From: an uncultured Agathobacter sp.
GTDB lineage: Bacteria > Bacillota > Clostridia > Lachnospirales > Lachnospiraceae
Assembly (NCBI GenBank): GCA_934365945.1
Contig: CAKRNE010000002.1
Location: 62,001-126,000, forward strand
Direction of reading: 5' to 3'
DNA: 64,000 nucleotides
A program made the position numbers and the translations under genes. The notes beneath the pieces are model-generated. The model worked only from the letters and a program-made list of their open reading frames with translations, searched no databases and was not told where the DNA came from. Positions 47,236 to 55,864 of the stretch are shown piece after piece; within the stretch, counting starts at the first letter, position 1; each line of letters opens with the position of its first letter.

Positions 47236-47301
47236 AATTAAATAATTGGCTTTCTTTTGAACAATAATATTTTGCTGGTATTTCTGCCGGTTTAAAATCA
47301 C

Positions 47302-47330
47302 TTGAAAAAAGGGACATAAATTGTTACAAT
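47302..47330 (+). promoter_or_regulatory. scpAB promoter
   Basis: TTGAAA (47302-47307), 17 bases, TACAAT (47325-47330), about 25 bases before the scpA start. Confidence 0.65.
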
Positions 47331-47354
47331 AACCTAATATGGAGATTGCGATAG

Positions 47355-48104
47355 ATGGATATGACTTTTAAACTGCAGGTCTTTGAAGGACCCCTTGACC
47401 TGTTATTGTATTTGATAGAAAAGAATAAAGTAAATATTTATGATATCCCGATTGTCGAGATTACAGCGCAGTACATGGAGTATGTGGCGCAGATGAAAAA
47501 GGATAATCTGGACACGCTCAGCGAGTTTCTTGTGATGGCAGCTACACTTCTTGACATAAAGTCAAAGATGCTTCTTCCGAGAAAAGAGGAGGAAGAGGAG
47601 GAACAGGAGGATCCAAGAGCAGAGCTTGTGCAGCAGCTTCTTGAGTACAAGATGTACAAGTGCATGGCTGATGAGCTTAAGGACCGTCAGCTGGATGCCG
47701 GCAAGGTGTGGTACAAGAAAAAGGACATACCTGATGAGATTTTGGCATATGAGGAGCCGGTTAATCTCGATGAGCTGGTGGGAGATATCCGTCTTTCAGA
47801 TTTAAACAGAATCTTTCAAAGTATAATGAAGCGTCAGGAAGAAAAGATAGACAAGGTCCGTTCGAAGTTTGGAAAGATTGAAAAGGAGGAGGTCTCCTTG
47901 GAGGAAAAGATGGATTATCTGACAGACTATGCTGCTTCACACAAGCATTTCAGTTTCAGGGGGATGCTCACAGCATCATCAAGCAAGGTGGAGGTTATAG
48001 TCACATTTCTTGCCATACTTGAGCTTATGAAGACCGGCAAATTAACAATCGTTCAGGAGCATATTTTTGATGATATCCAGATAGAGTCAAGGATTGCTGC
48101 ATAA
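47355..48104 (+). CDS. scpA: Segregation and condensation protein A
   Basis: A 249-residue kleisin that bridges SMC heads in the bacterial condensin. FEGPLDLLLYLIEKNKVNIYDI and LVMAATLLDIKSKMLLPR are diagnostic; the C-terminal winged helix ends with FLAILELMKTGKLTIVQ. GGAG lies 10 bases before ATG 47355. It is followed by scpB after 17 bases. Confidence 0.95.
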   Translation: MDMTFKLQVFEGPLDLLLYLIEKNKVNIYDIPIVEITAQYMEYVAQMKKDNLDTLSEFLVMAATLLDIKSKMLLPRKEEEEEEQEDPRAELVQQLLEYKMYKCMADELKDRQLDAGKVWYKKKDIPDEILAYEEPVNLDELVGDIRLSDLNRIFQSIMKRQEEKIDKVRSKFGKIEKEEVSLEEKMDYLTDYAASHKHFSFRGMLTASSSKVEVIVTFLAILELMKTGKLTIVQEHIFDDIQIESRIAA

Positions 48105-48121
48105 AGAGGTTTTGAGGATAT

Positions 48122-48685
48122 ATGAATTATAAAGCTGCAATAGAGGCTATTTTATTTACCATGGGAGAGTCCGTGGAGCTTGGCAGGATAGCCGATGCAA
48201 TACAATTAAGTGAAAAAGAAACAAAAACGCTGATTGAGGAGCTTAAGAAGGAGTATGCAGGCTCAGCAAATATAGGAATGAATATCATCGAGCTTGATGG
48301 AGCCTATCAGATGTGCACAAAGCCGCAGATGTATGAGTATCTCATCCGCATAGCAAAGCAGCCCAAGAAGAGGGTGCTTACTGATGTGCTTTTGGAGACT
48401 CTTTCGATCATAGCGTACAAGCAGCCTGTCACAAAGGCTGAAATAGAAAAAATCAGAGGTGTGTCAAGTGAGCATGCCGTAAGCAAGCTTGTCGAGTACA
48501 ATCTGGTGCAGGAGCTTGGAAGGCTCGACGCTCCGGGAAGGCCGCTTTTGTTTGGCACCACAGAGGAATTTCTAAGAAGCTTTGGAGTTCAGTCTATTGA
48601 CGAGCTGCCGGTGCTAAGCCCTGTGCAGGTGGAGGAGTTCAAGCAGGAGGCTGAGGAAGAGATGCACGTAAAGCTTGATGTGTAG
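48122..48685 (+). CDS. scpB: Segregation and condensation protein B
   Basis: A 187-residue partner of ScpA with two winged helices: IEAILFTMGESVELGRIADA at the start and ETLSIIAYKQPVTKAEIEKIRG, VEYNLVQELGRLDAPGRPLL in the second. It dimerises and binds the kleisin centre in the SMC complex. Confidence 0.95.
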   Translation: MNYKAAIEAILFTMGESVELGRIADAIQLSEKETKTLIEELKKEYAGSANIGMNIIELDGAYQMCTKPQMYEYLIRIAKQPKKRVLTDVLLETLSIIAYKQPVTKAEIEKIRGVSSEHAVSKLVEYNLVQELGRLDAPGRPLLFGTTEEFLRSFGVQSIDELPVLSPVQVEEFKQEAEEEMHVKLDV

Positions 48686-48766
48686 AACAGGTGTATTTTG
48701 TAAGCTGTTATTTCGTATAATAAGGACATGCAAATAATCATATATATTACCGATGGAGGTAATTAT

Positions 48767-49984
48767 ATGATTATTTTTTTGAAAAGATATATATCGAAAA
48801 AAGCTTTAATAGTGTTCATTTGTGTGTTGATTTGCACATTCGGCTGTTTACTTGGTTTTGAGCCGGCAGAAAAGCAAAAGCTGCCGGGGTTGAAAACGGC
48901 AAACGTGGTTATGGCAGAAGAAACGGACGGTGAAATGGTAGCTGAAGAAGCTGCTGAAGCTGTAAATGAGCCGCAGCTTCATGCTGTTTCGGCGGCATTA
49001 TATGATGCGGATGATGAGACATTTGTATATGGTAAAAATATGAGAGACAGCATGGCAAATGCCAGCACCACAAAGCTTCTCACATGCATTGTGGCTCTTG
49101 AAAGAGCCGATATAAATGATATGGTCACGGTTTCACAAAATGCCGCATCGCAGCCGGCAGTTAAGCTTGGACTGGCAGCCGGGAAAAGCTACAGGATGAA
49201 GGATTTGCTATACGGCATGATGCTTGAATCATTCAACGACTGCGCTTATGCGATTGCGGAGCATGTGGGCGGCTCGACGGAGGGCTTTGCAAAGCTTATG
49301 AATGAAAAAGCAAATGAGATAGGGTGCATTGGCACGTATTTTATCACACCCAATGGGCTGGATGCCGAGGATGATGTGAGCTTTCACCACTCCACAGCGG
49401 GAGATTTATGTGTTATAATGTCTTACTGCGCGTGGAAATCACCAAAATCAGCACAGTTTCTTGAGATAACGCAGACTATGCAGTATACATTTGAGTCAGA
49501 AAATGGGCAGGTGGTTTTAAACAATCACAACAGGCTGCTTACACAAACAGATTACTGTATATCCGGAAAGACCGGTTTTACCACAAAGGCAGGCTACTGC
49601 TATGTGGCAGCAGTTGAAAAGGATGGGAGGAAAATGTGCCTTTCTCTTTTGGGCTGTGGATGGCCAAACAATAAAAACTATAAGTGGGCTGATGCAAAGG
49701 CACTGGTGGAGTATGCGGCAGCAAAGGCAGAAACAGATTCTTATAGTAATGAAACTTCTGCTTTGGCAACAATACAACAGATCGGTGATAAAAAGACAAC
49801 TGATAAGCAGGCTGCTGATAGACAGACGACTGACAAACAGACAGCAGAAGAAAAGGCTCAGGAATCAAAAAAAGAGGATAGAAGCAGAATTAACTTAAAA
49901 TATTTAGAAAACAATTGGAAGAATAAGAAAATTTGCAAGAATTTTCTCAAGAATTTTACAATTAATATAGGAAATTTTTTCTAA
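48767..49984 (+). CDS. D-alanyl-D-alanine carboxypeptidase (S11, PBP5/DacF type)
   Basis: A 405-residue penicillin-binding carboxypeptidase that trims the terminal D-Ala of stem peptides. A signal/anchor segment (KKALIVFICVLICTFGCLLG) comes first. Active-site motifs are S100-TTK103, SFN (an SxN) and KTG in ISGKTGFTTKAGYC. The C-terminal 80 residues differ from PBP5: a Lys/Thr/Gln-rich stretch (KKTTDKQAADRQTTDKQTAE) and a basic tail instead of a clear beta domain. ATG 48767 follows GGAGG. Confidence 0.88.
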   Translation: MIIFLKRYISKKALIVFICVLICTFGCLLGFEPAEKQKLPGLKTANVVMAEETDGEMVAEEAAEAVNEPQLHAVSAALYDADDETFVYGKNMRDSMANASTTKLLTCIVALERADINDMVTVSQNAASQPAVKLGLAAGKSYRMKDLLYGMMLESFNDCAYAIAEHVGGSTEGFAKLMNEKANEIGCIGTYFITPNGLDAEDDVSFHHSTAGDLCVIMSYCAWKSPKSAQFLEITQTMQYTFESENGQVVLNNHNRLLTQTDYCISGKTGFTTKAGYCYVAAVEKDGRKMCLSLLGCGWPNNKNYKWADAKALVEYAAAKAETDSYSNETSALATIQQIGDKKTTDKQAADRQTTDKQTAEEKAQESKKEDRSRINLKYLENNWKNKKICKNFLKNFTINIGNFF

Positions 49985-49994
49985 ATAAAAATTA

Positions 49995-50012
49995 AGGTTA
50001 AAAATTTAACAA
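49995..50012 (+). promoter_or_regulatory. Rex operator upstream of the decarboxylase operon
   Basis: AGGTTAAAAATTTAACAA has the core GTTAA-N4-TTAAC intact and the right half TTAACAA perfect; only two outer left bases differ from TTGTTAA-N4-TTAACAA. It lies 5 bases upstream of the -35, the same side and nearly the same place as the Rex box of rex. Confidence 0.7.
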
Positions 50013-50017
50013 ATTAG

Positions 50018-50046
50018 TTGAAAAAAATTGGGAAATAGTCTATTAT
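50018..50046 (+). promoter_or_regulatory. Promoter of the decarboxylase operon
   Basis: TTGAAA (50018-50023), 17 bases, TATTAT (50041-50046). Confidence 0.75.
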
Positions 50047-50091
50047 CATACTAGCGAAAAATTTTATTTTTTTATAGATGGAGGATATAAA

Positions 50092-51528
50092 ATGAGTAGT
50101 AACAATCAAAGCTTGGCAATGCAGCGTATTGCTAAGTTAGTCGACGAGAACAGTTTCATGGAAATTGGTTCTCTTGTGACAGCTCGCAGTACAGATTTCA
50201 ATCTTACTGCAGCAAAAGCTCCTTCAGATGGTGTTATTATCGGACACGGTCTGATTGATGGAAATCTTGTATTTATCTACAGCCAGGATGCAACAGTTCT
50301 TAACGGAACAATCGGCGAGATGCATGCAAAGAAAATCGCTTCTGTATATGATATGGCCATGAAAATGGGCGCACCTGTTATCGGATTTATCGATTGCGGT
50401 GGTATCAGACTTCAGGAGTCAGTTGATGCTTTAGACGGATTTGGTCTTATCTATGCCAAAGAAGTTGCAGCAAGTGGCGTTATTCCACAGATTTGTGGTG
50501 TATTCGGCAACTGCGGTGGCGGACTTTCTGTAGTACCGGCTCTTTGTGATTTCGCTTATATCGAAGAGTCTAAGGGCAGAATGTTTGTTAATACTCCTGA
50601 TGCAATAGAGGGAAACCGCGTTGAGAAATGTGATACAGCAGCAGCTTCATTCCAGAGTGAGAACAATGGCTGTGTAGACGGAATCGGTTCAGAGGATGAT
50701 ATTATCGCTGATATCAGAGCTCTTGTTAGCATGCTTCCGCTCAACAACGAGGGAGATGTATACACAGATTCTTGTGAGGACGACCTCAACAGAGCCTGCA
50801 ATAGCATGGCTGATATGAAGGCTGATCCAAGATTCCTCTTATCAGAGCTTTCTGATGATCATGTATTCTTTGAGACAAAGAAAGACTTTGCCAAGAATAT
50901 GGTAACAGGCTTTGTTAAATTAAACGGCATGACAGTCGGTGCAGTAGCAAACTGTAGCACAGTATATGATGCTGAGGGCAAGAAAGCAGAGGAGTTTGCA
51001 CTTTCTCTTACTGCAAAGGGCTGCAACAAGGCTGCTGAGTTTGTATCATTCTGTGATGCTTTCTCAATCCCAGTACTTACACTTACAAACGTAAATGGAT
51101 TCAAGAACTGCATGTGCTCTGAGAAGAAGCTTGCAAAGGCTCTTGCCAGAATGACATACGCATTCTCAAGTGCAACATGTCCAAAGGTTAACCTGATTAC
51201 AGGTGAGGCTTACGGAAGCGCATATGTTGCAATGAACTCTAAGTCAATCGGAGCTGATATGGTTTATGCATATCCTGATGCAAAGATTGGTATGATGGAT
51301 TCAAAGATTGCAGCAGAGATTATGTATCCGGGCGCTGATGCCAAGGAAATCGATGAGAAGGCAGCCGATTACGAGAAGCTTCAGTCTTCAGTTTCATCAG
51401 CAGCAGCCAGAGGATATGTAGACCTCATCATTGATCCGGCTGACACAAGAAAATATCTTGTAGGTGCTTTTGAGATGCTTTACACCAAATATGTAGATGC
51501 ACCAGAGAAGAAACACGGAACTAAATAA
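50092..51528 (+). CDS. Acyl-CoA carboxyltransferase subunit (MmdA/12S type)
   Basis: A 478-residue carboxyltransferase of the crotonase-like ACC/PCC/MMD family. It has two halves, each with the acyl-CoA and biotin-binding fold: SDGVIIGHGLIDGNLVFIYSQD then GGIRLQESVDALDGFG and FGNCGGGLSVVPAL, and a C-terminal half with VNLITGEAYGSAYVAMNSKS. Such subunits move a carboxyl between biotin and acetyl-, propionyl- or methylmalonyl-CoA. Its operon partners are a gamma subunit, a biotin carrier, a Na+-pump beta subunit and a pyruvate/oxaloacetate carboxyltransferase. The acyl-CoA used cannot be told from sequence. GGAGG precedes the ATG. Confidence 0.85.
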   Translation: MSSNNQSLAMQRIAKLVDENSFMEIGSLVTARSTDFNLTAAKAPSDGVIIGHGLIDGNLVFIYSQDATVLNGTIGEMHAKKIASVYDMAMKMGAPVIGFIDCGGIRLQESVDALDGFGLIYAKEVAASGVIPQICGVFGNCGGGLSVVPALCDFAYIEESKGRMFVNTPDAIEGNRVEKCDTAAASFQSENNGCVDGIGSEDDIIADIRALVSMLPLNNEGDVYTDSCEDDLNRACNSMADMKADPRFLLSELSDDHVFFETKKDFAKNMVTGFVKLNGMTVGAVANCSTVYDAEGKKAEEFALSLTAKGCNKAAEFVSFCDAFSIPVLTLTNVNGFKNCMCSEKKLAKALARMTYAFSSATCPKVNLITGEAYGSAYVAMNSKSIGADMVYAYPDAKIGMMDSKIAAEIMYPGADAKEIDEKAADYEKLQSSVSSAAARGYVDLIIDPADTRKYLVGAFEMLYTKYVDAPEKKHGTK

Positions 51529-51547
51529 TAGAAAGGCGCATTTTGTT

Positions 51548-52372
51548 ATGAAGAAAAAAATAACATATATCCTTAGCCTTCTTATGATTGTATGTATGCT
51601 TGGAGCATGTGGCTCTGACAATGCCGAAAAGACATACGGCGGATACACAACAGACGAGCTTCATACTGAGGCAACAGAAAGCCTTAGCAATATCCAGAAC
51701 TACATTGCACTCGTCGATAATTGTGGCGGTTATGACAGCTATGAGAAGAGTGTCAAGGAATTTGAAGAGAAGACAGGCATGACAGAGGGAGAGGTTGTTT
51801 ACAACACACTCGGACAGTCGGGAGCAAGCGTTTCAATGAAAAATATCGACGCTGAGCTTGGTGCCGTTTCATCATGGCTTGATCTGGTTGACGAATACGG
51901 AGACGTAAAGGATGCAACTGATGGCAAGGATTTTACAGTAACTAAGTCAGGTGGTACACTCACTACTGACATGACACTTACATTTGGCAAGCAGGATGTA
52001 ACATACGAATTAGTATATGATTCAGTTACCATGGAGGTGACAGGTATCTCACTTACTCCTGTTCAGACAATGGGACAAAAGCTTGCTAAGGCAGGACAGA
52101 ACACAGCAATTTCAATGAGTATTGTATTCTGTGTACTTATTCTTATCTCTCTTATCATTTACTGCTTCAAGTTTATTGCTCTTATCGGCAATAAGCCAAA
52201 GAAGACAGAAGCTAAGAGTGAGCCGGAAAAGAAAGAGACTGTTGTTTCTGCAGCACCTGCTACAGACCTTACAGATGATACAGAGCTTGTAGCTGTTATC
52301 TCAGCAGCTATAGCAGCAAGCGAGGGTACTACAACAGAGGGTTTTGTAGTCCGTTCAATCAATAGAAGATAA
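51548..52372 (+). CDS. Lipoprotein-fused OadG/MmdD-like gamma subunit
   Basis: A 274-residue protein in three parts. It starts with a lipoprotein signal (KKKITYILSLLMIVCMLGAC, lipobox LGAC), then about 165 extracytoplasmic residues resembling a small secreted domain, then one membrane span (about 190-215, SIVFCVLILISLIIYCFKF) and a cytoplasmic Ala/Lys/Glu tail ending DTELVAVISAAIAASEG and VVRSI, the OadG/MmdD C-terminal motif. Ordinary gamma subunits have about 80-100 residues and lack the outer domain. The gamma part should anchor the pump and hold the carrier. ATG 51548 follows AAAGGCG. Confidence 0.82.
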   Translation: MKKKITYILSLLMIVCMLGACGSDNAEKTYGGYTTDELHTEATESLSNIQNYIALVDNCGGYDSYEKSVKEFEEKTGMTEGEVVYNTLGQSGASVSMKNIDAELGAVSSWLDLVDEYGDVKDATDGKDFTVTKSGGTLTTDMTLTFGKQDVTYELVYDSVTMEVTGISLTPVQTMGQKLAKAGQNTAISMSIVFCVLILISLIIYCFKFIALIGNKPKKTEAKSEPEKKETVVSAAPATDLTDDTELVAVISAAIAASEGTTTEGFVVRSINRR

Positions 52373-52390
52373 TTTAGGAGGACATTTGAG

Positions 52391-52756
52391 ATGAAAAACT
52401 ATACAATTACCGTTAACGGAAATGTTTACGATGTTACAGTAGAAGAGACAGGAAGCACACCTAGCACAGCAAGCGCACCTAGAAGAGCTGCAGCACCTGC
52501 TGCCGCTGCACCAAAGGCTGCTGCTGCACCTGCAGGAGCAGGAAGCATCAAGGTTGAGGCAGGAGCTGCCGGAAAGGTATTCAAGCTCGAGGCTAAGGTT
52601 GGCGATGCAGTAAAGAAGGGTGATACACTTCTTATTCTTGAGATCATGAAGATGGAGACACCTGTTGTTGCACCACAGGATGGAACAGTAGCAAGCATTG
52701 ATGTTGCTGTTGGTGATTCAGTAGAGTCAGGTGCATTACTTGCAACATTAAACTAA
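52391..52756 (+). CDS. Biotin carboxyl carrier subunit
   Basis: A 121-residue biotinyl protein. A short N-terminal strand region, an Ala/Pro-rich flexible linker (about 23-50) and a biotinyl domain with EIMKMETPV; K87 is the biotin site. It carries CO2 as carboxybiotin between the carboxyltransferase subunits and the membrane pump. Only one carrier is encoded for the two carboxyltransferases. AGGAGG precedes the ATG. Confidence 0.95.
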   Translation: MKNYTITVNGNVYDVTVEETGSTPSTASAPRRAAAPAAAAPKAAAAPAGAGSIKVEAGAAGKVFKLEAKVGDAVKKGDTLLILEIMKMETPVVAPQDGTVASIDVAVGDSVESGALLATLN

Positions 52757-52775
52757 TTCCAGGAGGTAAACTAAT

Positions 52776-53924
52776 TTGAGTTACGTAGGTGAAACACTTT
52801 CAAACCTCCTACATCAGACTGCCTTTTTTAATCTGTCAGTCGGAAACTATGTTATGATTGCTGTAGCATGTGTATTCCTGTTTTTAGCTATTAAAAAAGG
52901 ATTTGAGCCTTTACTTTTAGTACCTATTGCTTTTGGTATGCTTCTTGTTAATATCTATCCTGATATTATCGTAAGTCCTGAGCACTCAAGCAATGGAGTA
53001 GGTGGTTTACTTTATTATTTCTATACACTTGATGAGTGGTCAATTCTTCCTTCACTGATTTTCCTCGGTGTCGGAGCTATGACAGACTTTGGTCCGCTTA
53101 TCGCAAACCCTATCAGCTTCTTACTTGGAGCTGCAGCACAGTTTGGTATTTTCGGAGCTTACTTCCTTGCAATCCTTCTCGGATTCAACGACAAGGCAGC
53201 AGCAGCCGTATCTATCATCGGTGGAGCTGACGGACCTACATCTATTTTCCTTGCCGGAAAATTAGGTCAGACAGGTCTGATGGGACCTATCGCCGTGGCA
53301 GCGTACTCGTACATGGCATTGGTACCTATCATCCAGCCACCAATTATGAAATTATTTACTACAAAGAAAGAGCGTGCAATCAAGATGCAGAACCTTCGTC
53401 CTGTAAGCAAGCTTGAGAGAATCCTCTTCCCTGTAGTAGTTACTATCGTTGTTTGTACACTGCTTCCAACTACAGCACCGCTCGTTGGTATGCTTATGCT
53501 CGGAAACCTTTTCCGTGAGTCCGGTGTAGTACGTCAGCTTCAGGAGACAGCAAGCAACGCCCTTATGTACATTGTAGTTATCTTACTCGGTACATCAGTA
53601 GGTGCTTCTACAAGCGCAGAGTCATTCCTTAATATGAGCACAATCAAGATCGTTATCCTTGGTCTTATTGCATTCATGGTGGGAACTGCTGCCGGAGTAC
53701 TTTTTGGAAAGCTTTTATGCTTCTTTACAAAAGGCAAGATCAATCCACTTATCGGTTCAGCCGGTGTATCCGCTGTTCCTATGGCTGCCCGTGTATCTCA
53801 GAAGGTCGGTGCAGAAGAGGATCCAACAAACTTCCTTCTTATGCATGCTATGGGACCTAACGTAGCCGGTGTTATTGGAACTGCCGTAGCGGCCGGATGC
53901 TTCATGGCTATATTCGGTATTTAG
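52776..53924 (+). CDS. Na+-translocating decarboxylase beta subunit
   Basis: A 382-residue integral membrane protein of the OadB/GcdB/MmdB family with about nine hydrophobic segments. GGADGPTSIFLAGKL and the C-terminal MHAMGPNVAGVIGTAVAAG contain the conserved polar residues of the Na+ path. It decarboxylates carboxybiotin and exports Na+. The start is a TTG 52776 after AGGAGG. It belongs to the decarboxylase operon. Confidence 0.94.
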   Translation: MSYVGETLSNLLHQTAFFNLSVGNYVMIAVACVFLFLAIKKGFEPLLLVPIAFGMLLVNIYPDIIVSPEHSSNGVGGLLYYFYTLDEWSILPSLIFLGVGAMTDFGPLIANPISFLLGAAAQFGIFGAYFLAILLGFNDKAAAAVSIIGGADGPTSIFLAGKLGQTGLMGPIAVAAYSYMALVPIIQPPIMKLFTTKKERAIKMQNLRPVSKLERILFPVVVTIVVCTLLPTTAPLVGMLMLGNLFRESGVVRQLQETASNALMYIVVILLGTSVGASTSAESFLNMSTIKIVILGLIAFMVGTAAGVLFGKLLCFFTKGKINPLIGSAGVSAVPMAARVSQKVGAEEDPTNFLLMHAMGPNVAGVIGTAVAAGCFMAIFGI

Positions 53925-53946
53925 ATTTAATTAAGGAGGATTAATC

Positions 53947-55365
53947 ATGTCAGAAGTGGTAAAGAAACCATTAAAAATAACAGAAACTGTTCTTCGTGAT
54001 GCACATCAGTCACTGATTGCAACCAGAATGACAACAGAGCAGATGCTTCCAATCGTTGACAAAATGGACAAGGTTGGATACAACGCAGTAGAGTGCTGGG
54101 GTGGTGCAACATTTGATGCCTGCCTTAGATTCTTAAAGGAAGATCCATGGGATCGTCTCAGAAAATTAAGAGACGGCTTCAAGAATACAAAGCTTCAGAT
54201 GCTTTTCCGTGGACAGAATATCTTAGGATATCGTCCATATGCAGATGATGTTGTTGAGTATTTCGTACAGAAGTCAATCGCAAACGGAATCGATATCATC
54301 CGTATTTTCGACTGCTTAAATGATATCAGAAACTTACAGACAGCAGTTACAGCATGTAACAAGGAAAAGGGACATGCCCAGGTAGCTCTCTCATACACAC
54401 TTGGAGATGCTTACACACTTGATTACTGGATGGATATGGCAAAGAGAGTTGAGGACATGGGTGCTGACTCACTTTGTATCAAGGATATGGCTGGTCTTTT
54501 AGTTCCTGCAAAGGCTACAGAGCTTGTTCAGGCTTTAAAGGATTCTACAAGCCTTCCTGTCGAGCTTCATACACACTACACATCAGGTGTTGCTTCAATG
54601 ACATACATGAAGGCTGTTGAGGCCGGAGTTGATATCATTGATACAGCTATGTCTCCATTCGCTCTTGGAACAAGCCAGCCTGCAACAGAGGTTATGGTTG
54701 AGGCCTTCAAGGGCACAGAGTTTGATACAGGTCTTGATCTTAATCTCTTAAGTGAGATTGCTGATTACTTCAGACCAATGAGAGAGGAAGCTTTAGCTTC
54801 AGGTCTCATGAACCCAAAGGTACTCGGAGTCAATATCAATACTCTCCGTTATCAGGTTCCTGGAGGAATGCTTTCAAACCTTATCTCACAGCTCAAGGAG
54901 CAGGGCAAAGAGGACAAGTACGAGGAGGTTCTCGCAGAGGTACCTCGTGTGCGTAAAGACCTCGGTGAGCCACCACTTGTAACTCCTTCTTCACAGATCG
55001 TTGGTACACAGGCTGTATTCAACGTACTCATGGGAGAGAGATACAAGGTTGCTACTAAGGAGACTAAGGATATCCTTCTTGGTAAGTATGGTCAGACAGT
55101 TAAGCCTTTCAACCCGGAGGTTGTTGACAAGGTTCTTGGTGATGATAAGAAGAATGCCATCACATGTCGTCCTGCAGATCTTCTTGAGCCTGAGCTTGAC
55201 AAGATTGAGGCTGAGATGAAGCAGTGGAAACAGCAGGATGAGGATGTTCTTTCTTATGCTCTTTTCCCACAGGTTGCTACTGATTTCTTCAAGTACAGAC
55301 AGGCACAGCAGACAGGTGTTGATGCAAAGGCCGCTGATACTGAGAATAAGGCTTATCCTGTATAA
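53947..55365 (+). CDS. Pyruvate/oxaloacetate carboxyltransferase subunit (OadA/5S type)
   Basis: A 472-residue TIM-barrel carboxyltransferase: ITETVLRDAHQSLIATRMTTEQ (catalytic Asp and metal site), CWGGATFDACLRFLKEDPW, RIFDCLNDIRNL and HTHYTSGVASM. It transfers a carboxyl between oxaloacetate and biotin. It ends before the C-terminal biotin domain of fused OadA, so it depends on the separate carrier, like the 5S subunit of Propionibacterium transcarboxylase. AAGGAGG lies before the ATG. Confidence 0.93.
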   Translation: MSEVVKKPLKITETVLRDAHQSLIATRMTTEQMLPIVDKMDKVGYNAVECWGGATFDACLRFLKEDPWDRLRKLRDGFKNTKLQMLFRGQNILGYRPYADDVVEYFVQKSIANGIDIIRIFDCLNDIRNLQTAVTACNKEKGHAQVALSYTLGDAYTLDYWMDMAKRVEDMGADSLCIKDMAGLLVPAKATELVQALKDSTSLPVELHTHYTSGVASMTYMKAVEAGVDIIDTAMSPFALGTSQPATEVMVEAFKGTEFDTGLDLNLLSEIADYFRPMREEALASGLMNPKVLGVNINTLRYQVPGGMLSNLISQLKEQGKEDKYEEVLAEVPRVRKDLGEPPLVTPSSQIVGTQAVFNVLMGERYKVATKETKDILLGKYGQTVKPFNPEVVDKVLGDDKKNAITCRPADLLEPELDKIEAEMKQWKQQDEDVLSYALFPQVATDFFKYRQAQQTGVDAKAADTENKAYPV

Positions 55366-55402
55366 TACTTAAATTCATAATTCATGCTTTTTGAATTTCA
55401 AG

Positions 55403-55431
55403 CAGGTCCGGCTTTGCCGGGCCTGTTTTTT
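55403..55431 (+). terminator. Terminator of the decarboxylase operon
   Basis: CAGGTCCGGC (55403-55412) pairs with GCCGGGCCTG (55416-55425; one T-G), loop TTT, then six T residues. Confidence 0.92.
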
Positions 55432-55452
55432 GATGATGCGATATGGAGAAAA

Positions 55453-55715
55453 GTAAGTACAGGGCATTGGGCAAGCACGTACATTTTCATGTGTGCGAAT
55501 AGCGCAGCCTCTTAGATACTGTAGAAATTATGCCCATGAAACACAGAAATGTCCTGCCATGGACGGCAGGACAAGGTGTTATGCGCCATGGACGGAGCAT
55601 AAAAGCCGGTTTCGTCAAGCATAGACCAACTTCAAGCATAATTTCGTATAGTATCTTAGTGGCGTAGCGTAGCACACGGGAAAATGTACGTGCTTGCCCG
55701 ATGCCCGGTACTTAC
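55453..55715. repeat. Long hairpin repeat, copy 2 (inverted relative to copy 1)
   Basis: Arms 55453-55533 and 55636-55715 are about 80 bases each and complement closely (for example GGGCAAGCACGTACATTTTC has an exact partner). On the minus strand the 102-base centre reads GAAACCGGC (55605-55613), hairpin TTATGCTCC/GGCGCATAA (55579-55602) and hairpin GTCCTGCC/GGCAGGAC (55551-55572), both with loop GTCCAT, in the order seen in copy 1. Inner arm ends GAAATTATGC and AAGATACT are also shared. It fills most of the gene-free stretch 55366-55864; the rest holds the operon terminator and an AT-rich leader. Confidence 0.85.
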
Positions 55716-55864
55716 GAGTCTGTTCTGTAACAAATATAAAAAATATAAATTCGCTCTTTCATATAGCGGGAAAAAGTGATAATATTTTAAGGTATGAAAA
55801 AATTGCTGCAGGTCACGCAAATGTGTGAAGCACAGCCATAAACGGGAAAGTTCAGGAGTATATG

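Noticed and set aside
50092..51528. Carboxyltransferase as acetyl-CoA carboxylase AccA/AccD
   Set aside because: It has both halves in one polypeptide without an AccD zinc finger and stands with Na+-pump genes, so MmdA/12S type fits better.
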